A DNA stretch of 64,000 nucleotides from Spinacia oleracea (taxonomy: Eukaryota > Streptophyta > Magnoliopsida > Caryophyllales > Amaranthaceae): NCBI RefSeq assembly GCF_020520425.1, contig NC_079489.1, forward strand, positions 87,473,810 through 87,537,809. The letters run 5' to 3'. Position numbers and translations under genes: made by a program. Positions 56,257 to 64,000 of the stretch are shown here, piece after piece; the first letter of the stretch is position 1, and each line of letters starts with the position of its first letter. The notes under the pieces were generated by a model. The model was not told the origin of the DNA. It searched no databases and saw only the letters and a program-made list of their open reading frames with translations.

Positions 56257-56924
56257 TGCCTTGAAAACGATATTCGGTGCAACTGGGGTGCACAATTGTA
56301 TTCACTGATTCGTTCCCTAAGGTTTACACAACTCTCAACACACAATGGCACTCTTGGATGTGATATGGAGTTACTAGAACTTATGCCTAAAAGAGAGGAA
56401 GAAAAAGAGATGATAAGGGAATGATTTTTCTGTAAGCAACTCAAGAAATGAAGCATATATTTATAGGATTAGAGGAGGATACAAAGCAACCCAACGAAAT
56501 CAAATGACTCAAAGGAATCCAATGACATTAATCAACCAATTAAACCCATGATAATGAAGGGTTTGAAACCCCCATAATCAAGAGAAATAATGGACCAACT
56601 TAATCACCATAATCAGAATGATGATTGTCCATAAATCATACTTAAAAGGCTATCATAAAAGAGGAATCCAAAGAGAAGATCAAAAACCGGATAAAATCAA
56701 GGAAATGATCTCAAAACATGTCCGACCAGCTTCTCAAAACCGGCCGATTCTGAGTACAAAAGAAACCTTCATAAACTACTATGTTTCTCAAAACAGGTCG
56801 GTTTTCGGTACACTTCAGAAAATGCCTTTTAAGTCCGTTTTTCAACTTGCGCTCGAAACCTGCCGATTTTGGAAAACCTGGGAGACAGGTTTTAAGCGCA
56901 CTTTTCCATCTTTAAATTCCAACA
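56257..56924 (-). repeat. probable 5' LTR of copia element A
   Basis: Minus strand TGTTGGAATTTAAAGATGG to CGTTTTCAAGGCA, 668 bp, TG...CA. The next bases GTGGTTTGGTTACCACGAC should contain the primer site but do not match initiator tRNA-Met well. No partner LTR in the window, so the ends are a judgement. Confidence 0.5.
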
Positions 56925-57265
56925 TGTTGTAGGCCAAAAATATTCTTATTTCTTCGGATATTAGACTATTTTCGATCATTTTTCTTCATCTAATTAGCTA
57001 TTGTACCTTTCTTAACTTTAATACATTTTTATTACATGAGCGAATTTCGTCCTTATTCGCTAGTCTCCCTGTGATGGAAGTAGTGTTGGTACGTTTTGAT
57101 TGTCGTTCCCTCTTAGTGAATTTATGTCGAATCGGTTTGTTGGTAAAATTTATCCGAAATCGATACAAATATCAACTTTTCGAGTACATTCAGATGAATC
57201 AAGTGAAAATCATAATCGCGGCTAAAAAGATGGTTTGACCCTCTCTCATGTTGTTTTACTATTTC
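56925..57265. other. non-coding stretch right of copia A
   Basis: No gene or element end recognised beyond the proposed LTR border. Confidence 0.35.
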
Positions 57266-57356
57266 ACTACACTCAATGATAGACCATAATCACTACACTC
57301 AATGATAGACTATAGTCAATCATAATCACTACACTCAATGATAGACTATAATAAAA
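57266..57356 (+). repeat. tandem repeat, 3 copies
   Basis: CACTACACTCAATGATAGAC recurs three times with spacers of about 8-22 bp. Confidence 0.85.
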
Positions 57357-59470
57357 CTCAACTCTTTGAATGACATATTGCATATCCTTACTTTTATCAC
57401 AAACGATAATTTACAAAATTATCAAATATGTTTTCTTAACCTTATTCTTATTACTTATAATATTACTTATTCTTGTCAAAATTAAAATATAACAAAAAAA
57501 AAATCAAATAAGAAAGTTCAGACCAACCTACATAGAGAATCAGATCATATCATATCAAAAATTAGAAATTTAGACTATATCAGAGTAAAATAAATGAAGA
57601 GAACATAATCTAAGTCAAATAAAAAAGATTTGGTATGTTATTAGTTGAACATAATTTTTACATAGAGCCTAAATTTTGATAATATTGTACTTAGTCGTGT
57701 AAATATTAGTTTAAGTAATTGAAGGTTTTTTTTGTCAATTTAAGTTCGGTATTACTGTCATTTTCCAATTTTTGGTTTTTTTTAGACTGAATTATGAATT
57801 AAAAGATAGTCATGCCTATTGTAACCATGTTAATTTTGAAAACTGACAACAAAAAACTAGAAACTACTTTTTCTGATTTTCATATTTTGATTTTTAATTT
57901 TGTAAAAAACAGAAAACTGAAAACAAAAAACGATACCAAACGAGCCCTTAACCCAAGATTTTTCATGTGACTCTCCTCGTTACACACATGAAATATTTGT
58001 AGGTTGAATTAGTGGATCATTTGGACGATACTCTATTACTCCATATAATCCGGTTGAACTAGTATCTTATATATGGACGATACTCTATAACTCTATATGA
58101 TTTTTGAAGAAATCCATCCATAACTCCCTATATAATTGAATGCAATATATGGTTTTGATCACAATGGGGACTATTTAGTTAGAAAGTACCACTTCGTATT
58201 ATTCAGTAAAAGTTGATTCTATACATAAAACTTTTCTACATATATAAAAAAAATTAAATAACAAATTTAAAGGCAAGTCGTGTTTCTTTGGTTTTTGATT
58301 TTTATTTGGAAGGTGATGTTATTGGATACCTTTTTATTTTTTACTTTTAAAGATCATCTACTTTTTCCTTAAAAAACATCTATTTTAATTTTAACAAATA
58401 AGGAGTGCATTTATTTAACTGACCTAATTAGAGTGTCCCCTTTCTTTTTCATCTGTCCCAATTTAGTTTTTTCCTTTCTATTTTTTAGCAAATACACACT
58501 ACAGTTTTACTTTATTACTTCTTTCTTCGCATTACTAAAAGTTAGGGTCTTACAATCTCTTTCTTCCAATTAAACATAATCTATTATTTTTCATACTACC
58601 TATTACGTTTTTTAATAAAATAATATTCGACAACCATGCTCTATTACCTAGGCATCTACTATTGACATCAGTGACTAACTCTATCGCCTCATATGCTCCT
58701 TTTAAGGATAAATGGTTGACTAATAATGTTTTTTCATTCTTAAATGTTAGGATATCAGCAACTAATTGTTGAATAAAGTGAACGACTAATATGTCAAGAC
58801 CAACTTAGTTAGCATCGACAATCTTGTCAAACCCTCTATGCAAGCTAGGGTAGAGAACTATTTGCTCAAAATATGTCATTTTGGTCGTCGTAGTATCTTA
58901 TAAACTTGTACGGTGGCCTATGACATTCTAGCTAGTTTTACCTTGTAGTGGTATATCGTACCAAAAAGCAAATGTGGTTAATCAAATAAAGTGTACGGCA
59001 TTTATACATTCCGTACCATTGATGTGGGGGTCGAAGTTTGCAAAGCTTACGTCCATGCATCACTTACTTATGATTCCTAAGGTACCTAAATGATCGATGT
59101 GGGGGTCGATATTTTGCATAACTTACGTCCATGCGCGCATTACGGAGTACTTTGACTATATTTCTTTTAAAATGAAATGATTTTCTATGGAAAATATTAA
59201 GGGAAAATAGTTTTCTTAATTTATTTGTTTTCTTATAGAAAAGTTAAAAAAAATAAAGTGGAAATGAGAAATGGGTATGGGAGAGAAAAAAGATACAAGC
59301 TAGGGAATATAGAGAAAAATGTGGCAATCCATCTTTTCAAAAAGAAAGTTGTTTTTATGTTTTCCGCTTTGGGGAGAATTATTTTCCACCAAAACAAAAC
59401 AAACAAAAAAAAGGTGGGAAAGTAATTTTTTTGAAAGGTGTTTTCCGTTAATGAAAATGGCGCCGTAAAG
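57357..59470. other. non-coding stretch
   Basis: AT-rich. A small hAT-like piece may end at about 57955 (AAAACGATACCAAACGAGCC). GATGTGGGGGTCGA with TTACGTCCATGC is present twice (59019-59056, 59097-59134). No gene. Confidence 0.35.
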
Positions 59471-59690
59471 CGCGTTCTATTAACCTTATTTTCACTTGTT
59501 TTTCTTAAACTTATCTTATTTGGACTTATCTAACCATACATGAACTTAATAAAACCTGTCAAACTTATTTTAGTTACAAAGTGCACTTGGATAACACTTA
59601 TTTTTCTTAAATGTATTCTATCTAAATTCCTCTGAACTTATTTGTTCATAAATAAGTGAAAATAAGGTAAACGTAACTGGGTCTTAATTA
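59471..59690. mobile_element. small MITE-like inverted repeat
   Basis: The left end has TTAACCTTATTTTCACTTGT and the right end its inverse, TTTACCTTATTTTCACTTAT. The interior is rich in AACTTATCTTATTT. Related to 21863-22090. Confidence 0.5.
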
Positions 59691-60401
59691 ATACTCACAA
59701 TACCTATAATAAGATTTTGGACTAGTCGTTAGGTCCCACGACATGTGTACATAGGTCCAATGTTCAAATTTCATCCTCATTCGTAATTTATATTGCTATT
59801 GTGGCTCATTCGCACCTAAAAAATATCTTTATCATAATCGAGTATGAATGTATCATAGCATTTTATTCATCTAAATTTCATTTACTTTATGTTAGCTGAA
59901 CTTTTTCACCTTAATTTATTCTATATAAACTTATATTATCTGAACTTATTAACTTATATTATTTGACTTAAAATTAAAACAAAAGAATATAATGTTAGAA
60001 AATAATATATGGGGAAAAAAAATATCGGCCAAAACATGTTTTTTGAAAAAAAAAATTATTGTGAGTTTGAGAATTAGTAGTCATAAGTAAAATTCAACGG
60101 GTCTTCACATAATTACCAATTAGTAGAAGATACACCCGTTTATAGATAGATCTACAAATATTATTAGATCGTTTTATATTTTTAATCCCAAAAAAAAGCA
60201 TATTCTTACCTATTTAAACCATATATATTTGTACCGCTTAAAACCCCATACATTTTAAAAGAATGTATGATCAAAAGGGAATTTTAATCTAATTTCGGGA
60301 GGTATGACGCCTGTTAACATGTCACGTACCTACAACTCATATGATGACATACCCCTTATTTTGTGAATAAATTACTTAAACTACCTTGCGACAATATTAA
60401 T
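59691..60401. other. non-coding stretch
   Basis: AT-rich, no gene or element recognised. Confidence 0.35.
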
Positions 60402-60644
60402 TACTCCCTCCGTTCCTAAAATATTATTCCATTTGATTTTTCAGTGCGTTCAAGACACGACTTAAAATATAAATATATCTAATTTTACATAATTATAAAA
60501 AGTTTTATGTTTCAAAAATATAGATTGAAACGAATCTAACAAGACCCCACATGATTAGATTATTATTTACTCCACTTCGTACTTTAATGATTGGTGCACT
60601 TTGATCGGTACGGGGGTTTAATGAAAGTGAGTTAATTTTAATAA

Positions 60645-60923
60645 CACTACAAGAATTTATATCTTTAACGACAACCTAATTACGACGGGTCAATAATCCC
60701 GTCGCAAAAAGCTTTTGCGACGGGGCAAACAACCAAACAATGACGGGAATAACCGTCGCAAATGTCATTTACGATGGGTTTACGACGGATTTACGACGGG
60801 ATTTCTATTAACGACGGCCCCCTTTTATGACGGGTTCGCGACAGGAAATCCCGTCGTTAATCAACGATTATTGGCCTTTCGCGACGGGATTTTCCGTCGT
60901 TAATAGTACAATTTCTTGTAGTG
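60645..60923. mobile_element. CACTA-type MITE, 279 bp
   Basis: Ends CACTACAAGAATTTATA and, inverted, CACTACAAGAAATTGTAC, with a 3-bp duplication TAA (60642-60644, 60924-60926). The inside is filled with ACGACGGG and CCCGTCG words on both strands. The short ORF is chance. Confidence 0.85.
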
Positions 60924-61022
60924 TAAAGAATGAAAGAAATGAGGTAATATGGATTAAATAATGAAAATAAAAGATAATAAAATGGGGTAAGTGGGATAAA
61001 TGTGGATCAAAAGGTCTTGCGC

Positions 61023-61318
61023 GCACAAGGTGTACAATAAATTTATTGTACACCAAGATAACTTTTACCCATTTTTTTGTAACTTTAACTTAGTTTTGAT
61101 TAACTTTTATATTAGTAAAAAAACGTTGATAGATAAACATTTTAAATAGTTTAATGATTAATTTTATACATTATTAGTGATTTTGAAGAAATAAGTTTTA
61201 TTAAAATGAAAAAAAAAATTCACTAAAAAATAGATAACTTTTACACATATAAGCTTAACTTTTAAGCATTTTGAGTTAACTTTTACTTCGGTGTACAATA
61301 TTTACTGTACAACCCTTA
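61023..61318. mobile_element. small element with GTACAATAAATTTATTGTAC ends
   Basis: The left part has the palindrome GGTGTACAATAAATTTATTG plus TACACC; the right part has GGTGTACAATATTTACTGTA. The inside has TAACTTTTA/AACTTTAACTTAG words like those in the decayed gene at 1500-5580, whose right border (5540-5585) resembles this right end. Confidence 0.45.
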
Positions 61319-61581
61319 TAAATAAGAATTTGTGAATGCGGATTAAATAATTAAATATTACTACGTAGTAGTGGAGTGTTTAGTGTAAGAGGAACATAAT
61401 AAAATAAGGGAAGAAATATCCAAAAATAGAAAGTACACCAATCATTTAAATACGATTGATTAAGGAAAGTGCATTAGTCATTAAAGTACGAAGAGAACAT
61501 AGGCTAATGAGAATTTATGGTTAAAAGTTTTAAAATTTGACCCAAAATATTAATGGGGCAATTGTTTAAGGATAGAGGGAG

Positions 61582-61771
61582 CATGAATATTTAACATTGG
61601 TCCTATTATCTATCACTTTTCCTAAAATTTAATATTCTCTCTGTCTGGAATTACTAACTTCGGTGTTTTTAGGGATAGTTCTTCGTGATGAACCTATAGT
61701 CTTCTGCTTTTGTGCATGACCAAATAATCTAGGTTACCTCAGCCATCACCTTAATTAAGCTAGCATCCCCC

Positions 61772-61802
<31 letters not shown>

Positions 61803-62274
61803 AAATTACAAAGTGATGAGTAGTAATGGGTAAATATGTGCATTAGATTGATAGTCAATAGATGCATCACAAAGCACTAATGGAGGGACAAGTTAGTTTA
61901 GTGTATTTAAAATTAGTAGGGGCCAGCGGTGTGTTCGGTGGTATCTTTTAAGGTAAATATGTCAAAACGCTACTTGTAAAATGTGGTTGCAGTTTAGGTA
62001 GTGGTTGGGGGTAATTTTTGTTAAACGTTAAAAATTGTAGCGTTCAAATTTAGCAGATAGTGTTTGACAAAATTATAATAAAGTTTTAAACTATAAATAT
62101 AGCTTTTAAGTACTTTACAATTCCAATTGCTATTTTTATCGAGTTCTTATAGCTATCCGCTCTTTGACAATTGATCATTACCTGCTATTATTCACGATTA
62201 CCGCTATTTGTGTTGAACATGGCATCAATAGGTATGTATATGTAAGTGTTGATGGTGATTTAAGGGTGTAATAT
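61582..62274. other. non-coding stretch with homopolymers
   Basis: A diverged Stowaway-like end near 61631 and the C/A homopolymer at 61769. No gene. Confidence 0.35.
61769..61805 (+). repeat. poly-C then poly-A run
   Basis: About 24 C followed by about 13 A without interruption. Confidence 0.85.
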
Positions 62275-62276
62275 TA

Positions 62277-62742
62277 CTCCCTCCGTCTCTAAAACATTGT
62301 ATTACATATTTTTTTATAATGTCATTTTAAGTTTGTCTCATAGCTTAAATAGTAACTTTTTTCACTTATTTTCTTTCCAATTCTCTCCTTGTATACTCAC
62401 TTTCAATAAATGTGCACAATTTTACCTAAATACTTCTTAATAAGTGAAGTTTGCTCCATGGGAGGAACATACGCAAATACGCAAGAGTTGTTTTGTGTCT
62501 TGTATTATTCGACAATTTGCAATTTAAATGTATGCTGCATGAAAATGCATGCACCACTCATACGAGTGTCATATTACTCATATAAAGTGAACTTTTTTAT
62601 ATTAGTTTTGAGGGGAAATAAAGTGGACCTAATCACGTGGACTCGTCTCCTTTCTAAAATATTCACCTGGAATTGTTGTTTTTCTTTTTTTTAAATATAT
62701 ACTTCATACTAAATATTGTCTTGTTTTTAGAGCCACGGGAAT
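62277..62742. mobile_element. Stowaway-type MITE
   Basis: Left end CTCCCTCCGTCTCTAAAACA; right end inverted ATTCCCGTGGCTCTAAAAAC; TA on both sides (62275-62276, 62743-62744). 466 bp. Confidence 0.7.
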
Positions 62743-64000
62743 TACTCAATTTTGTGTCTTCTTTCTCTTTCAAATATTCAAAGTGATTTAGCAATATCGA
62801 TAAAAACCAATTGTAAGCAAGAAATAGACCAAAGATACTTGAAATGTTGGAGTCCACTACTGATCACTAAATCAGTTTGTCACATCAATGTTTTTCTCTT
62901 TTTACACCGATTTCCAAGCTAGTCTCATAGATTTAGCCCACTCCCTATGAACACGCGTCACTGATAAAACTCTACTTAACATGTTCAAAAATTTACCATT
63001 AATAAAATTTTACTACTCATATGTCGATTTAAATATCACATATGTTTATACAAATTTATCTTGACAACAAAATTAGTCGGATAATATATATATATATATA
63101 TATGAAGTCTGTAAAAACTTTTACTAATGTGCTAGATCGATCATGTTGTATTTCATTGTATTCTTACTCGTACATCAACATCGCAAAAGTAGACTAAAAA
63201 GTTGTGATGGTACTGTTAGAGTTAACCTTATAGGCATTTATGTAAGCTAATTTGCATTTTTACTCTAGCTCTATAAGTGTCAAATGCTTTGATTATGTTG
63301 TCGCGAATACATATGCTCTCTATTCGAATCCTATGTCTAGTTTGATGACTTGAGATTTGAATTTACATTTTCACTATTGTTATGTGTATGGTGTTTTAGT
63401 ATGTATATAGATATAACTCTAATATAATTTTATCTTATTTTCCTTTAATGGCAACAAATATTTCCATAATTGTTTGGCATCTTCTATTCCGTAATTGATT
63501 TTCCATTTTTGTGACTCACATTTAGCAATTATTTTTGTTTATTGAGTTTGATGAAGGGAACTCCAACTTTTTGACATTATATTGACAATTGTTTTGTGGG
63601 ATAGAAATATACGACAGGTTGATCAACATCTTTTTTTTCCTTCCATGGTTTTACTTCTAGAGGGGATAATTAAAGAGTGATAGCTAGGAAACTCTTCCTT
63701 CAAAGTCGTCGTCTTAAAACTGTAAAACTACTACATTTGAAAAACAAAATTTTAAGGTCAATTGGATATCATTGTGAGTTTTCAGTTTTTTTTAAAACAA
63801 GAGACGGTTTATAGTTTATAGTTTATAGTTTATAGTTTGAAGTTTTTTCAAAAAACTATATTCATTTTCCTAATAAAAATATAATTGTGCATGTACTAAA
63901 TGTAATATTTAGAATAAATGAGATGGATATATTTTGTAGCTCATCATAGAAATTATATAGACAAATTTCTAGTCTAAATAAATGAAACATGAAAAATAAT
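62743..64000. other. non-coding stretch
   Basis: AT-rich, with a TA microsatellite (63084-63103) and a heptamer repeat GTTTATA x4 (63808-63838). No gene seen. Confidence 0.4.

Larger units (their letters stand above)
39490..56924 (-). mobile_element. Ty1-copia element A, degenerate, split by element B
   Basis: Minus-strand order: LTR (56924-56257), gag (56151-55433), then after the inserted element B zinc knuckle and protease (43191-42860), integrase (42601-41616), RT (41564-40520), RNase H (40559-39930) and 3' UTR (to 39490). PR-IN-RT-RH order defines Ty1-copia. Several frameshifts and stops. The 3' LTR was not found; the Athila LTR abuts at 39489 and may have removed or displaced it. Confidence 0.85.
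60404..61581. mobile_element. Stowaway-type element containing two later MITEs
   Basis: Left end CTCCCTCCGTTCCTAAAATA and right end, inverted, CTCCCTCTATCCTTAAACAA. Left flank TA; right flank CA, probably mutated. Inner sequences are also inverted (ACTTTAATGATTGGTGCACT against its partner at about 61430-61490). It is long only because of the insertions at 60645-60923 and 61023-61318. Confidence 0.6.

Noticed and set aside
57720..57955. Possible hAT MITE ending AAAACGATACCAAACGAGCC
   Set aside because: The right end looks right but I could not find a matching left end or duplication.

Overview
This is a plant nuclear window, AT-rich and dominated by transposable elements. Only one gene looks intact: a four-exon nuclear gene for the chloroplast twin-arginine translocase subunit TatC, on the + strand at 11732-25427. 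The element repertoire (Stowaway MITEs with CTCCCTCC ends, SIRE-type and other Ty1-copia elements, Athila-type gypsy, CACTA, Helitron, a plant RTE LINE) fits a eudicot. A decayed minus-strand gene at 1735-4422 belongs to a family I remember as abundant in Amaranthaceae (beet, spinach, quinoa). That is only a hint at the species.

Layout. 1-232 holds the last exon of an unidentified + strand gene. 590-1255 is a Mutator-type non-autonomous element with a perfect 10-bp target duplication. 1735-4422 is the decayed minus-strand gene, whose introns are filled with AAAGTTAG-type repeats. 5620-11483 is a 5.9-kb minus-strand Helitron carrying captured exons (a clade A PP2C, an NSRP1-like piece, others not identified), with a second inverted copy of its own 5' end near its 3' end. 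It stops 248 bp before the TatC start codon.

TatC introns are 3.6, 1.0 and 8.0 kb. The last one contains a 5'-truncated RTE LINE and several MITEs, yet all splice junctions and the reading frame hold, giving a 350-residue protein. About 200 bp after the stop lies a fragment of plastid DNA from the trnA-UGC intron. A Stowaway and a Mutator-type element with long terminal repeats follow.

29034-36042 is a 7-kb CACTA element with TGTACGCTGCAA subterminal repeats and an internal 13-copy array of a ~160-bp repeat. It abuts a truncated Athila element (36043-39489, minus). 39490-56924 is a minus-strand Ty1-copia element (A) split by a complete + strand SIRE-type copia element (B, 43192-55432, 5-bp target duplication). 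Element B was itself hit by a hAT-type element (8-bp duplication) and by another LTR element now reduced to an exactly 1000-bp solo LTR (5-bp duplication). Element B also keeps remains of the extra env-like ORF typical of SIRE elements. 56925-64000 has no gene that I can see, only nested MITEs and simple repeats.

I found no tRNA, rRNA or CRISPR. The best candidates for something unusual are the Helitron with inverted duplicate 5' ends beside the TatC promoter, the 66-bp perfect hairpin present in only one LTR of element B, the satellite array inside the CACTA element, and the plastid DNA downstream of TatC.
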